Shown piece after piece: positions 1 through 8,628 of a stretch of 64,000 nucleotides of DNA. The DNA lies in assembly GCF_017876655.1 (NCBI RefSeq), contig NZ_JAGIOK010000001.1:1922001-1986000 (forward strand), written 5' to 3'. Source of the stretch: Microbacterium imperiale. GTDB lineage: Bacteria; Actinomycetota; Actinomycetes; Actinomycetales; Microbacteriaceae. The notes under the pieces were generated by a model, which saw nothing but the letters and a program-made list of their open reading frames with translations, was not told the DNA's origin and searched no databases. A program made the translations under genes and the position numbers. The first letter of the stretch is position 1, and every line of letters starts with the position of its first letter.

Positions 1-656
1 CGCCAGCCGGGCTGCGCGGCGTCCGCCGAGCTCGCGTCCGCCGACCCGTGGGCCGTGACGGCGTCGACGATCTCGCGGCGGGGCACGTTCGCGATCGCGA
101 CGATGGCCAGCACGACGATGAGGGCCGCGATCGTGACGGCGTGAATCGCGACGCCGATGCGCAGGCCTGCGGCGATGGCGCCGAGGCCGGCGCCGATCAC
201 GGTGCCGAAGCTGAAGAAGGCGTGGAACAGCGGCAGGATCGTCTTGCCCGACAGGGTCTCGATGTGCGCTCCGTCGACGTTCATCATGACGTCGAGGCAA
301 CCGTTGCCGAAACCGAACAGCGCGAGCCCGACGATGAGGACGGCGTAGGAGTGGAAGAACCCGCTGCCGAGTCCGAGAATCGCCAGGCCGATCGAGAGCG
401 TGACGAGCATGGCGAACATGCCGGTGCGGGTGCCGAAGCGCGCGATCACCACCGAGCTCGTCGACAGGCCGATGATCGACGCGACGCCCATGACCAGCAG
501 TGCCAGTCCGATCTCGCGGTTCTCGATGCCGAGGTCGGCTTTGATCGACGGAACGCGCGCGGCCCACGTCGCGATGCTGAGGCCGCTCGCGGCGAAGATC
601 GCGAACACGGCGTTACGCCAGCGGACGGTGGCGGGACGGGAGATCACATCGGTCAC
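1..656 (-). CDS. MFS transporter, partial (runs off left edge)
   Basis: The readable part is about 218 residues of the N-terminal half of a 12-helix major facilitator. It has an Arg-containing opening (SRPATVRWRNAVFAIF), hydrophobic helices throughout, and the family's glycine-rich loop (ARFGTRTGMFAM) after the second helix. The resemblance is to the YbjJ / fucose-permease-like branch, so a sugar or small metabolite is the likely cargo; the substrate cannot be read. There is an ATG at 662 and a GTG at 656. A TAGCCT -10 box lies at 668-663 with no Shine-Dalgarno, so a leaderless start at GTG 656, six bases after the box, fits the habit of this genome. It is divergent from the LacI gene at 713 and shares an operator with it, so it is probably that repressor's target. 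The C-terminal half lies outside the window. Confidence 0.85.
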   Translation of the reverse strand, partial: MTDVISRPATVRWRNAVFAIFAASGLSIATWAARVPSIKADLGIENREIGLALLVMGVASIIGLSTSSVVIARFGTRTGMFAMLVTLSIGLAILGLGSGFFHSYAVLIVGLALFGFGNGCLDVMMNVDGAHIETLSGKTILPLFHAFFSFGTVIGAGLGAIAAGLRIGVAIHAVTIAALIVVLAIVAIANVPRREIVDAVTAHGSADASSADAAQPGW

Positions 657-669
657 CGGCATAGGCTAC

Positions 670-681
670 CGAATCGATTCG
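670..681. promoter_or_regulatory. LacI-family operator between MFS gene and lacI
   Basis: CGAATCGATTCG is a perfect 12-bp palindrome containing AATCGATT, which fits the AANCGNTT core typical of LacI-family operators. It sits in the 56-bp gap between the divergent MFS gene and the lacI gene. It overlaps the likely -35 region of lacI (TTCGAC, 678-683) and lies just upstream of the MFS -10 box, so one bound repressor could control both directions. Binding itself is inference. Confidence 0.6.
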
Positions 682-706
682 ACCTCGCAGAAGAGAGAGG
701 TACGAT
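678..706 (+). promoter_or_regulatory. lacI promoter (leaderless)
   Basis: A weak -35 TTCGAC (678-683), a 17-base spacer and a -10 TACGAT (701-706) end six bases before the GTG at 713. The spacing places the transcription start at the start codon, although a purine-rich AGAGAGG (694-700) is also present. Confidence 0.45.
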
Positions 707-712
707 CGGCGC

Positions 713-1771
713 GTGAACGCACGTCGGCCCACCATCAGCGACGTCGCCCGTGCGGCCGGCGTCTCGCCGTCGACGGCGTCGGTCGTGTTCAGCGGCAAGA
801 CTCCGGTGAGCGATGCAACGCGGGCTAAGGTGCTCGCGGCAGCGGGGGAGCTCGGCTATCTCGGCCCCGACCCGCGCGCGGCCTCGTTGCGGCGCGGCCG
901 CAGCGGCATCGTGGGCGTCGTGAGCGGCGGGCGGCTGGGCAGCGTGTTCGGCGACCCGGTCATGCGCATCACGATGGACGCGCTCGCTGACGCCGTGGCG
1001 CCGATCGGCGCGGGCCTGCTGTTGCTGCGCGAGGGCAGCGTGGTGGCCGGCGGCCCGACGCTGATGACGGCCCCGATCGACGCGGCGGTGCTGATCGGAT
1101 GCAGCGGCCTGCTGCGCGAGCATCTGGCGAGTGTGCGCGGCCGCGGCATCCCGGTCGTCGTCATCGAGGGCGACGGCGGTGAGGACGTGCCGCGCATCGC
1201 CCTCGACAACCGCGAGGCGCAGCGCTTGGCCGCCGAGCACGTGCGCGACCTCGGCCACACCCGCGTCGTCGCGGTCACGATGCCGTTCCGGTGGGGGTCC
1301 GACCCCGGCTGGCTGTCGGCGGACGACGAGCGGGCGACGTCGGTCGACGTCGTCGCGGATCGCCTGGCCGGATTCCGCGACGTGTTCCCCGACGCCGCCG
1401 CGTACGCCGCGGTCGACAGCTCGATCGATGCCGGTGCGGCGGTCGGTCGGGCCCTGTTCGGCGGCGATGGCCCGCGCCCGACGGCGGTCGTCGCGCAGAG
1501 CGACCTGCTCGCCGTCGGCGTTCTCCGCGCGGCCGAGGAGGCCGGACTCCGGGTTCCCGAGGACGTCAGCATCACGGGATTCGACGGGATCGTCGTCGAC
1601 GGCCTCGCGCCGTACGAGCTGACGACCCTCGTACAGCCCGCGTGGGAGAAGGGGCGAGCGGCGGGTGAGACCGTCGTGTCGCTCCTGGAGGGCGACACGC
1701 CCGACTCGCAGTGGTTCACGAGTACGTTCCGTCGGGGGAACACAACGGCACCCGTCGCCTCCGACTCCTGA
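713..1771 (+). CDS. LacI-family transcriptional regulator
   Basis: A 352-residue repressor. Residues 6-50 form the LacI helix-turn-helix (PTISDVARAAGVSPSTAS, with the VLAAAGELGY hinge-side helix). The rest is a periplasmic-binding-protein-like effector domain with the conserved late motif PEDVSITGFDGI around residues 283-294 and a C-terminal RRGNTTAP end close to the family's 'R.ST' tail. It should bind a small sugar-like effector and repress the divergent MFS gene through the palindrome at 670-681. The start is a GTG with a -10 box six bases upstream. Length is normal for the family. The effector is unknown; the MFS partner suggests a carbohydrate or sugar acid. Confidence 0.93.
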   Translation: MNARRPTISDVARAAGVSPSTASVVFSGKTPVSDATRAKVLAAAGELGYLGPDPRAASLRRGRSGIVGVVSGGRLGSVFGDPVMRITMDALADAVAPIGAGLLLLREGSVVAGGPTLMTAPIDAAVLIGCSGLLREHLASVRGRGIPVVVIEGDGGEDVPRIALDNREAQRLAAEHVRDLGHTRVVAVTMPFRWGSDPGWLSADDERATSVDVVADRLAGFRDVFPDAAAYAAVDSSIDAGAAVGRALFGGDGPRPTAVVAQSDLLAVGVLRAAEEAGLRVPEDVSITGFDGIVVDGLAPYELTTLVQPAWEKGRAAGETVVSLLEGDTPDSQWFTSTFRRGNTTAPVASDS

Positions 1772-1787
1772 CTCCCGGGCCGGGGAG
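1772..1787 (+). terminator. possible weak terminator after lacI
   Basis: CTCCC and GGGAG arms enclose a short GC-rich loop right after the lacI stop. The stem is only about five pairs and no T-tract follows, so it may simply be GC-rich spacer. Confidence 0.25.
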
Positions 1788-1800
1788 CCGGTCGTGTCGG

Positions 1801-1806
1801 TAAGAT
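1801..1806 (+). promoter_or_regulatory. -10 box of the mrp operon
   Basis: TAAGAT lies 36 bases before the mrpA start, followed by a strong GAGGAGG ribosome binding site at 1831-1837. I see no convincing -35, so this is a tentative promoter. Confidence 0.4.
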
Positions 1807-1842
1807 GGATGACACGACCCCCCACGCACAGAGGAGGCCTTT

Positions 1843-4755
1843 TTGCTGATCTTCCTCGGTGCGTTCGCGGTTCTTCCGCTGGTTCTGCCGTGGTTGGTCA
1901 AGCGGATCGGTGCTCGCGCCTTCTCCATCGCGGCCCTGCTGCCGATCGCGGCCTTCATCGACGCGGCGCTTCGCGGACCGGTCGTTCTCAGCGGCGGTAT
2001 TCCGTTCGAGTCATACGCCTGGATCCCGCGGCTCGACATCGCGCTGTCGATGCGGATGGACACCCTCGCGTGGATCATGACGCTCATCGTCACCGGCGTC
2101 GGGGCGCTCGTCATGATCTACTGCCGCTGGTACTTCGACGGCAAGAAGGTCGGCGTCGGCCAGTTCGCCGCCGTGCTGCTGGCCTTCGCCGGCGCCATGT
2201 ACGGCCTCGTGCTGACCGACGACATCGTCGTGCTCGTGATGTTCTGGGAGGTCACGAGCGTCCTGTCGTACCTGCTGATCGGCTTCTACAACGGCCGCGG
2301 CGCGAGCCGGCGCGCAGCTCTGCAGGCCCTGCTCGTGACGACCCTCGGCGGCCTGGTCATGCTGATCGGCGTGGTGATGCTCGTGGTGCTCTACGGCACG
2401 ACGAGCCTCAGCACCATCGTCAGCGCGCCCGCCCCGCAGGGCGTGCTGCTCAATGTCGCGATCGTGCTCATGCTGGTCGGCGCCCTGAGCAAGTCCGCCA
2501 TCTTCCCGTTCCACTTCTGGCTGCCCGGTGCCATGGCGGCGCCGACACCGGTCAGCGCCTACCTGCACGCCGCCGCGATGGTCAAGGCGGGCATCTACCT
2601 CATCGCCCGACTCGCTCCCGCGTTCGCCCACGAAGAGCCGTGGCGCCCCATCGTGATCGGACTCGGCGTCTTCACGATGCTGCTCGGCGGCCTGCAGGCG
2701 CTGCGCGAGAGCGACCTCAAGCGCATCCTCGCCTTCGGTACCGTCAGCCAGCTCGGCATGCTGACGGTCGTCCTCGGCTACGGAGAGCGCAACTCGGCGC
2801 TTGCCGGATCGGCCCTGCTCGTCGGTCACGCCCTGTTCAAGTCGTCGCTCTTCCTCGTCGTCGGCGTCATCGACCGGCAGCTGTCGACCCGCGACATCCG
2901 TGAGCTGTCGGGCGTCGGCCGCCAGGCCCCCACCCTCGCGGTGTTCTCGATCATCGCGATCGGCTCGATGGTCGGTCTCGCGCCCACGATCGGCTTCGTC
3001 GCGAAAGAGGCGGCGCTGTCGTCGCTGCTCGAGGCCGGCACCGACCCGGTCGCGCTGGCTCCGCTGATCGGAATCGTGCTCGGCTCGCTGCTCACGACGG
3101 CGTACGGCGCGCGGTTCATCTGGGGTGCGTTCTGGACGAAGAAGGATGCCGGCGGCGCCGCGGTCGAGCGCACGCCGTGGCCCGACCCGCCGATCGGCTT
3201 CCTCGCCGCGCCCGTGCTGCTGAGCGGTCTGTCGGTCGTCGGCGGCGTCGGGGCGCCCCTGCTCGACGCCGCGCTGAGCGGCTACGCCGACACCATGCCG
3301 GAGGTCGCCGGCTCGAGCGGGTACGAGTACCACCTCGCGTTGTGGCACGGCCTCGAGCCGGCGCTGTTCCTGTCGATCGGCAGCATCCTCGCCGGTCTCG
3401 GGCTCTTCTGGGTGGTCGGCCGCCGTGACGGAACCCAGCGCCGCTGGCTGCCGTTCACCGCCGTCGATGCCTACAACGGCACCATCCGCGCGATCGTGCG
3501 CACCGCCGTGTGGGTCACGTCGCTCACGCAGCGCGGTTCGCTGCCGGTGTACGTCGGCACGATCTTCGTCGTCTTCGTCGCCGCGGAGGGCACCGCCCTC
3601 ATCGCGCACACCGGATGGCAGGCCGATCTGGCCGGATGGCACACCCCGATGCAGATCTTCGTCGCGCCGGTCATGATCATCGCGGGCATCATCGCCGTGC
3701 GTGCCCGCAAGCGCTACACCGGCGTCGTGCTCGTCTCGGTGACGGGGCTCGGCATGGTCGCGCTGTTCGCCTCGGCCGGCGCGCCCGACCTCGCGCTCAC
3801 GCAGATCCTCGTCGAGACGGTCACCCTCATCGCCTTCGCCCTGGTGCTGCGCCGCATCCCCGCGCGCATGGGCGACCACAACGCCTCCGTCTGGCCCATC
3901 GGTCGCGCGCTGCTCGGCATCGGCGTCGGCGTCACCATGGCGCTGATCGCTGTCGTCGCGACTGGCGCGCGGGTCGCCGAGCCGATCTCGACCGCCTTCC
4001 CCGACCTCGCGTACGAGATCGGGCACGGCAAGAACGTCGTGAACGTCACGCTCGTCGATCTGCGCGGGTGGGACACGATGGGCGAGCTGTCGGTGCTGAT
4101 CCTCGCCGCGACCGGCGTCGCATCGCTCGTGTTCGTCACCCACCGCTCCGACACCCTCTCGCGGGCGATCTCGTCGCTGCCGACGGGAGCCCTGCGCACG
4201 CGGCGTCCGCTCGTCGAGACCGCGGACGGCCCCCGGCCGCGTGCCGGTTCGGGATCGTCGCGTCAGGCGTGGCTCGTCGGTGGGCAGAAGCTGCGGCCCG
4301 AGACCCGCTCGATCATGCTTGAGGTCATCGTCCGCATCCTCTTCCACACGATCATCGTCGTGTCGATCTACCTGCTGTTCGCCGGCCACAACCTGCCGGG
4401 CGGCGGCTTCGCCGGTGGCCTGGTCGCCGGTATGGCGCTCGTCATGCGCTACGTCGCCGGTGGCCCGTACGAGCTCGGAGCTGCCGCTCCGACGGATGCG
4501 GGACGCCTGCTCGGCGTCGGGATGACGCTGGCCGTCGGCACCGCCATCGTGCCGCTGTTCTTCGGCGCACCGGCGCTGACGAGCACCTTCTGGGAGGCGG
4601 AGCTGCCCATCCTCGGCCATGTCGAGTTCGTGACCTCGACGATCTTCGACGTGGGCGTGTACCTCGTGGTCATCGGGCTCGTGCTCGATGTGCTGCGCTC
4701 GCTCGGTGCCGAGGTCGACCGGCAGCGCAAGGAGCGAGAGGAGCTCGCCCGATGA
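1843..4755 (+). CDS. mrpA: Mrp Na+/H+ antiporter subunit A fused to subunit B domain
   Basis: Main subunit of the multi-subunit Mrp/Mnh cation:proton antiporter, 970 residues, integral membrane. Residues about 1-65 resemble the NuoL N-terminus. Residues about 100-400 form the proton-conducting antiporter domain, with GALSKSAIFPFHFWLPGAM and the Lys of AAMVKAGIYL. Residues about 620-730 carry the MrpA-specific DUF4040-like region (PDLALTQILVETVTL), and residues about 820-960 are an MnhB domain (LFAGHNLPGGGFAGGLVAG). The A-B fusion explains the lack of a separate mrpB and is common in Actinobacteria. The start is TTG with GAGGAGG six bases upstream; the in-frame CTG beside it is less likely. 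It leads a six-gene operon and overlaps mrpC by ATGA. Likely role: Na+/alkali resistance and pH homeostasis. Confidence 0.97.
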   Translation: MLIFLGAFAVLPLVLPWLVKRIGARAFSIAALLPIAAFIDAALRGPVVLSGGIPFESYAWIPRLDIALSMRMDTLAWIMTLIVTGVGALVMIYCRWYFDGKKVGVGQFAAVLLAFAGAMYGLVLTDDIVVLVMFWEVTSVLSYLLIGFYNGRGASRRAALQALLVTTLGGLVMLIGVVMLVVLYGTTSLSTIVSAPAPQGVLLNVAIVLMLVGALSKSAIFPFHFWLPGAMAAPTPVSAYLHAAAMVKAGIYLIARLAPAFAHEEPWRPIVIGLGVFTMLLGGLQALRESDLKRILAFGTVSQLGMLTVVLGYGERNSALAGSALLVGHALFKSSLFLVVGVIDRQLSTRDIRELSGVGRQAPTLAVFSIIAIGSMVGLAPTIGFVAKEAALSSLLEAGTDPVALAPLIGIVLGSLLTTAYGARFIWGAFWTKKDAGGAAVERTPWPDPPIGFLAAPVLLSGLSVVGGVGAPLLDAALSGYADTMPEVAGSSGYEYHLALWHGLEPALFLSIGSILAGLGLFWVVGRRDGTQRRWLPFTAVDAYNGTIRAIVRTAVWVTSLTQRGSLPVYVGTIFVVFVAAEGTALIAHTGWQADLAGWHTPMQIFVAPVMIIAGIIAVRARKRYTGVVLVSVTGLGMVALFASAGAPDLALTQILVETVTLIAFALVLRRIPARMGDHNASVWPIGRALLGIGVGVTMALIAVVATGARVAEPISTAFPDLAYEIGHGKNVVNVTLVDLRGWDTMGELSVLILAATGVASLVFVTHRSDTLSRAISSLPTGALRTRRPLVETADGPRPRAGSGSSRQAWLVGGQKLRPETRSIMLEVIVRILFHTIIVVSIYLLFAGHNLPGGGFAGGLVAGMALVMRYVAGGPYELGAAAPTDAGRLLGVGMTLAVGTAIVPLFFGAPALTSTFWEAELPILGHVEFVTSTIFDVGVYLVVIGLVLDVLRSLGAEVDRQRKEREELAR

Positions 4756-5273
4756 ACGTCTCGCTCACCCTGATCATCATCATGGCCGTGCTCTTCGCCG
4801 CCGGCGTCTATGCGATGCTCGAGCGCAGCCTGACCCGCGTGCTCATCGGCTTCCTGCTGCTCGGCAACGCCGCGAACCTCTTCCTGCTCGTCGTGATGGG
4901 CGCGCCGGGCATCGCGCCGTTCTACGGTTCGGCCGAGGATGCCTCCGACTACAGCGATCCGCTGCCCCAGGCCCTCACGCTCACCGCCATCGTCATCACC
5001 TTCGCGGTGTCGGCGTTCCTGCTGGCGCTGATCTATCGCTCCTGGCAGCTCGGCCAGGCCGACACGGTCGAGGACGACGAGGCCGATCTGGCCGTCCGCG
5101 GCCGCGGTGCCGAGGACGAGGACGCGATGGAGCAGGAGATCACGGACGAGGACGACGACGCCACGACCGACTTCGTCGGCGACCTCACCTCGCCGATCAC
5201 CGTGCTGCAGTCGCGCGACTTCGACGCGCTGCGTGACGACGCGCCCACCGATCGCCCCGGAGGAGACCGATGA
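4752..5273 (+). CDS. mrpC: Mrp Na+/H+ antiporter subunit C
   Basis: NuoK-like small membrane subunit. Three hydrophobic helices span residues about 5-25, 28-50 and 75-95, including the family segment ERSLTRVLIGFLLLGNAANL. Homologues are usually about 110-125 residues; this one is 173. The extra 70 residues are a strongly acidic cytoplasmic-looking tail (EDDEADLAV and ITDEDDDATTDF) that I cannot assign a role. It overlaps mrpA by four bases and mrpD by four bases, indicating translational coupling. AGAGGAG lies eight bases before the ATG. Confidence 0.95.
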   Translation: MNVSLTLIIIMAVLFAAGVYAMLERSLTRVLIGFLLLGNAANLFLLVVMGAPGIAPFYGSAEDASDYSDPLPQALTLTAIVITFAVSAFLLALIYRSWQLGQADTVEDDEADLAVRGRGAEDEDAMEQEITDEDDDATTDFVGDLTSPITVLQSRDFDALRDDAPTDRPGGDR

Positions 5274-6835
5274 GCGCTCTGGTTCCTCTCCTCGTCACGC
5301 TGCCCCTGCTCGGCGCGGCCGTCGCGCTCATCTTCGGTCGGCGTCGCCGCATCCAGGTCGGCGTCTCGATCGTCACCCTCACCGCGACCCTCGTCATCGC
5401 GGCGGTGCTGCTGAACGCGATCAACGCGACGGGCGTGCCCATCGCCGTCTCGGTGGGCGGGTGGCCGATCCCGTTCGGCATCGTGCTCTACGTCGACCGG
5501 CTCGCGGCCCTGCTGGTCGTCGTGTCGAGCATCGTGCTGCTCGCGGTCCTGTTGTTCTCGGTCGGCCAGGGCGCCGCCGACGGCGACGACGAGACGCCGG
5601 TGTCGATCTTCCACCCGTCGTACCTGATCCTCTCGGCGGGAATCTTCAACGCCTTCATCGCCGGAGACCTGTTCAACCTGTACGTCGGGTTCGAGATCCT
5701 CCTGGTCGCGTCCTACGTGCTGATCACCCTCGGGTCGACCGAGTCGCGCATCCGCACCGGCGTTGTCTACATCGTCGTGTCGCTGGTGTCGTCGATCCTG
5801 TTCCTCTCGGCGATCGCCGCGATCTACGGCGCTCTCGGCACCGTGAACATGGTGCAGCTGTCGCAGCGCATGACCGAGCTGCCGCAAGAGACGCAGCTCG
5901 TGCTGCACCTCATGCTGCTGCTGGCCTTCAGCATCAAGGCGGCCGTGTTCCCGCTGTCGTTCTGGCTGCCCGACTCGTACCCGACCGCGCCGGCCCCGGT
6001 CACGGCGGTCTTCGCGGGTCTGCTGACGAAGGTCGGCGTCTACGCGATCATCCGCACCGAGACCGAGATCTTCCAGGACAACGACGTCAACACGCTGCTG
6101 CTCATTGTGGCGCTCGCGACGATGATCGTCGGCGTGCTCGGCGCCGTCGCGCAGGCCGAGCTGAAGCGCATCCTGTCGTTCACGCTCGTGAGCCACATCG
6201 GCTACATGATCTTCGGGTTGGCGGTCGCGACACCGGCATCCGTCGGGGCGACGATCTACTACATCGTCCACCACATCGTCGTGCAGACGACGCTGTTCCT
6301 CGCGGTCGGTCTCGTCGAACGCCGGGCGGGCTCGACCTCGATCCTTAAGGTCCGCGGACTCATGCGGGCCGCGCCGCTGCTGGCCGTGCTGTACTTCATT
6401 CCCGCGATCAACCTCGGCGGCCTGCCGCCCTTCTCGGGCTTCATCGGAAAGTACGCGCTGTTCGACGCCGCTGCCGCCGAGGGCACACCGCTGATGTACG
6501 CGCTGATCGTGGCCGGCATCGTGACCTCGCTGCTCACCCTCTATGCGCTCATGCGGGCATGGAACCTCGCGTTCTGGCGTGAGAAGGAGGAAGCGGGCGA
6601 GGGCGAGAGCGAGACGGATGCCCGCATCGCCTACCTCGGCGACGCGGAGGGCGCCGACGTGCAGACCCAGAAGCGCGTCATCCCGCGCATCATGACCACC
6701 GCGACGGCGGGGATGGTTGCCGTCACGGTCGCCCTCACGGTTTTCGCGGGCCCGCTGTACGAGCTGTGCGCCGACATCGGTGAATCGCTGCTGCAGCCGG
6801 TGACCATTTCGCAGCTCGAGCAGGAGGTGCAGTGA
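5270..6835 (+). CDS. mrpD: Mrp Na+/H+ antiporter subunit D
   Basis: NuoM/N-like proton-translocating subunit of 521 residues with about 14 membrane helices. The key loop FSIKAAVFPLSFWLPDSYPT carries the conserved Lys around residue 224, and LTKVGVYAIIRTETE carries the second conserved Lys. FNLYVGFEILLVASYVL contains the conserved Glu of the channel. It works with MrpA as the second proton-conducting subunit. A GGAGGAG-type site lies just before the ATG, and its end overlaps the next gene. The hydrophilic segment at about residues 435-465 is rich in Glu and lies between the last helices. Confidence 0.96.
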   Translation: MSALVPLLVTLPLLGAAVALIFGRRRRIQVGVSIVTLTATLVIAAVLLNAINATGVPIAVSVGGWPIPFGIVLYVDRLAALLVVVSSIVLLAVLLFSVGQGAADGDDETPVSIFHPSYLILSAGIFNAFIAGDLFNLYVGFEILLVASYVLITLGSTESRIRTGVVYIVVSLVSSILFLSAIAAIYGALGTVNMVQLSQRMTELPQETQLVLHLMLLLAFSIKAAVFPLSFWLPDSYPTAPAPVTAVFAGLLTKVGVYAIIRTETEIFQDNDVNTLLLIVALATMIVGVLGAVAQAELKRILSFTLVSHIGYMIFGLAVATPASVGATIYYIVHHIVVQTTLFLAVGLVERRAGSTSILKVRGLMRAAPLLAVLYFIPAINLGGLPPFSGFIGKYALFDAAAAEGTPLMYALIVAGIVTSLLTLYALMRAWNLAFWREKEEAGEGESETDARIAYLGDAEGADVQTQKRVIPRIMTTATAGMVAVTVALTVFAGPLYELCADIGESLLQPVTISQLEQEVQ

Positions 6836-7413
6836 TGATGGTCCAGGGCAAGCGCGCCGCCAAGCGCAACGCCGCCACCGCGCTGTGGCGTCAGCTGCCG
6901 TTCTTCGTCTGGCTCGTGGCACTGTGGATGCTGCTGTGGGGCCAGTTCACCGTGCTGTCCGCCCTCACCGGCGTCGTCGTCGCCCTGTTCGTGACCCGCA
7001 TCTTCCGGCTGCCGCCCGTCGAGCTCTCGGGGCGCGTCAACGTCTGGTGGGGCGTGGTGTTCTTCCTCGAGTTCCTGTTCTCGCTCGTGAAGGGCTCGCT
7101 GCTCGTCGCCTGGCAGGTCATCGACCCGCGCCGCCAGCCGGGCGCCGCGATCATCGCGGTGCCGCTGCGCACCGACGACGACCTGATCATGACGCACGTC
7201 GCGGTGACGGCATCCCTCATTCCGGGATCGCTCATCATCGACATCGACCGCGACCGCCGCATCCTGTACGTCCACGCGATCGGCGTGCGCAATCAGGAGC
7301 AGCTGGAGCATCAGCGGCGCGCCATCCAGCACTGGGAGGAGCGGATCGTGCGCGCCGTCGGCTCGAAGGAGCAGGCGCACCAGCTGTCGGATCTGCGGAG
7401 GGGGCGCTCGTGA
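6835..7413 (+). CDS. mrpE: Mrp Na+/H+ antiporter subunit E
   Basis: MnhE-family subunit, about 192 residues, needed for assembly or activity of the antiporter. The first 75 residues hold two or three membrane helices (VWLVALWMLLWGQF, VVFFLEFLFSLVKGS). The second half is cytoplasmic, with the family motif TASLIPGSLIIDID at about residues 125-140. GTG 6832, ATG 6835 and ATG 6838 are all in frame. AGGAGG at 6822-6827 is best spaced for 6835, which I chose. It overlaps mrpD by one base and mrpF by four. Confidence 0.94.
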   Translation: MMVQGKRAAKRNAATALWRQLPFFVWLVALWMLLWGQFTVLSALTGVVVALFVTRIFRLPPVELSGRVNVWWGVVFFLEFLFSLVKGSLLVAWQVIDPRRQPGAAIIAVPLRTDDDLIMTHVAVTASLIPGSLIIDIDRDRRILYVHAIGVRNQEQLEHQRRAIQHWEERIVRAVGSKEQAHQLSDLRRGRS

Positions 7414-7679
7414 CCTGGCTCATCGTCGTCATCTCGGTCGTCTTCGCCGTATCAGCGCTGCTGACGCTGTGGCGCATCATCACCGGGCCGTCGATCCTCG
7501 ACCGCGCCGTGGCCTCGGACGTTCTGCTCACGCTGGTGATCTGCGCGCTCGGTGCCGAAATGGCGATCAACCACCACACGCGGACGCTGCCGGTGCTGCT
7601 GATCGTGGCGGCGGTCGGCGTATTCGGCTCGATCTCGATCGCCCGCTTCGTTGCGCGGAAGGACAACATCGACCGATGA
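7410..7679 (+). CDS. mrpF: Mrp Na+/H+ antiporter subunit F
   Basis: MnhF subunit, 89 residues, three membrane helices. The conserved segment IITGPSILDRAVASDVL at residues about 23-39 identifies the family. The start is GTG overlapping the mrpE stop, and its end overlaps mrpG by ATGA, so it is translated by coupling. Length is normal. Confidence 0.95.
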   Translation: MTWLIVVISVVFAVSALLTLWRIITGPSILDRAVASDVLLTLVICALGAEMAINHHTRTLPVLLIVAAVGVFGSISIARFVARKDNIDR

Positions 7680-8026
7680 GCCTCACCGACGTCATCGCCC
7701 TCGTGCTCGTGCTGATCGGCGCCCTGCTGTGTCTGACCGCCGCGATCGGGCTGCTGCGCTTCCGCGACGTACCCACCCGCCTGCACGCCGCGACCAAGCC
7801 GCAGGTGCTCGGCTTCATCCTCATCTGCATCGCCGTGGGCGTCTCGCTGCAGTCGTGGCCGGTCGTGGCATTCCTCGTGCCGGTGGCGCTCATCCAGCTC
7901 GCGACCGCGCCGCTGTCGGCCCACATGGTCGGGCGTCAGGCCTACCGCAACAAGACGCTCGACCGCGACTCGCTCTTCGTCGACGAGTTCGCCGACGCGC
8001 CGGCGCCCAGCGACACTCGCGACTGA
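7676..8026 (+). CDS. mrpG: Mrp Na+/H+ antiporter subunit G
   Basis: MnhG/PhaG subunit, 116 residues, last gene of the operon. It has three helices and the family core GLLRFRDVPTRLHAATKPQ at residues about 25-43. After the last helix, LSAHMVGRQAYR leads to a polar tail. The final 85 bases are read in antisense by the convergent DUF1990 gene. A short GC hairpin (CGCCGC/GCGGCG, 8027-8040) directly follows the stop and is a weak terminator candidate. Confidence 0.95.
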   Translation: MSLTDVIALVLVLIGALLCLTAAIGLLRFRDVPTRLHAATKPQVLGFILICIAVGVSLQSWPVVAFLVPVALIQLATAPLSAHMVGRQAYRNKTLDRDSLFVDEFADAPAPSDTRD

Positions 8027-8547
8027 CGCCGCCCGCGGCGAGCAGAGGGAGACCCGATGATGTGTCGCTCTTCGCGCCGGAGGGCGCTGAGGTAGCGCGT
8101 CCGCACGATCACCTGCACGATACGGACGGCCGGGTAGGCGAACCGCCAAAACGGTGTCGGCGCCGGCCGGGACAGTGAGCGCAGCGTGAAGCGAACGTCG
8201 TCGCCGCGTCGCGTGAGAAGGAACGCTTCCTCGCCCTCGAGCGGGTGGCCGGGGAGTGCCAGGTAGACGTAGCCCACCCGGTCGCGCTCATCCACGAACG
8301 CGACGACCTCGACCGGCTCGCGGAGCGTGAGCGGGCCCCACCCGACCTCGAGCCAGTGCCGTCCCCCCGCGGCCGCCGGCAGGTCCGGCACCACGCGGAA
8401 CCCGCTGCGCGTCTTGACCCGCCAGGCCAGCAGATCGGCGCGCGCCCGCTGCCACACGGCGTCACCCGAACCCACGGGCACGGTCTTCTCGAACCGGCGG
8501 AAGCCGCCCGGCCGGGCGTTCCATGTGTCGCGATGCGGAAGGCTCAT
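7942..8547 (-). CDS. DUF1990 family protein
   Basis: A 201-residue protein. Residues about 12-160 match the DUF1990 pattern, with an N-terminal RARADLLAWRVKTRSGFRV segment and later GYVYLALPGHPLEGEEAFLL. The family is uncharacterised but often encoded beside membrane or lipid genes; I infer no function. About 40 C-terminal residues beyond the usual family end are Arg/Ser-rich and encoded antisense to the end of mrpG, suggesting that the original stop was lost. The start is the ATG at 8547. It is downstream of, and in the same direction as, the GH6 gene, 81 bases away. Confidence 0.8.
   Translation of the reverse strand: MSLPHRDTWNARPGGFRRFEKTVPVGSGDAVWQRARADLLAWRVKTRSGFRVVPDLPAAAGGRHWLEVGWGPLTLREPVEVVAFVDERDRVGYVYLALPGHPLEGEEAFLLTRRGDDVRFTLRSLSRPAPTPFWRFAYPAVRIVQVIVRTRYLSALRREERHIIGSPSARRGRRQSRVSLGAGASANSSTKSESRSSVLLR
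8027..8040. terminator. possible terminator after mrp operon
   Basis: CGCCGC and GCGGCG arms with almost no loop, immediately after the mrpG stop and inside the tail of the convergent DUF1990 gene. No T-tract is present. Confidence 0.25.
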
Positions 8548-8628
8548 GCGGCCAGCATCCCACCCCGTATGTGTGTGCGCCTCGACGTCGACACTGCGGC
8601 GGCGCCGCGCCGTGTGAAGGCCCCCGGC

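Noticed and set aside
653..1825. Long minus-strand frame opposite lacI
   Set aside because: Shadow of the lacI gene; low-complexity Arg/Asp/His composition and no ribosome binding site.
2011..4620. Long open frame antisense to mrpA
   Set aside because: His/Asp/Arg-rich composition typical of the complement of high-GC coding DNA; no start signal or domain. The same holds for other long antisense frames in the window.
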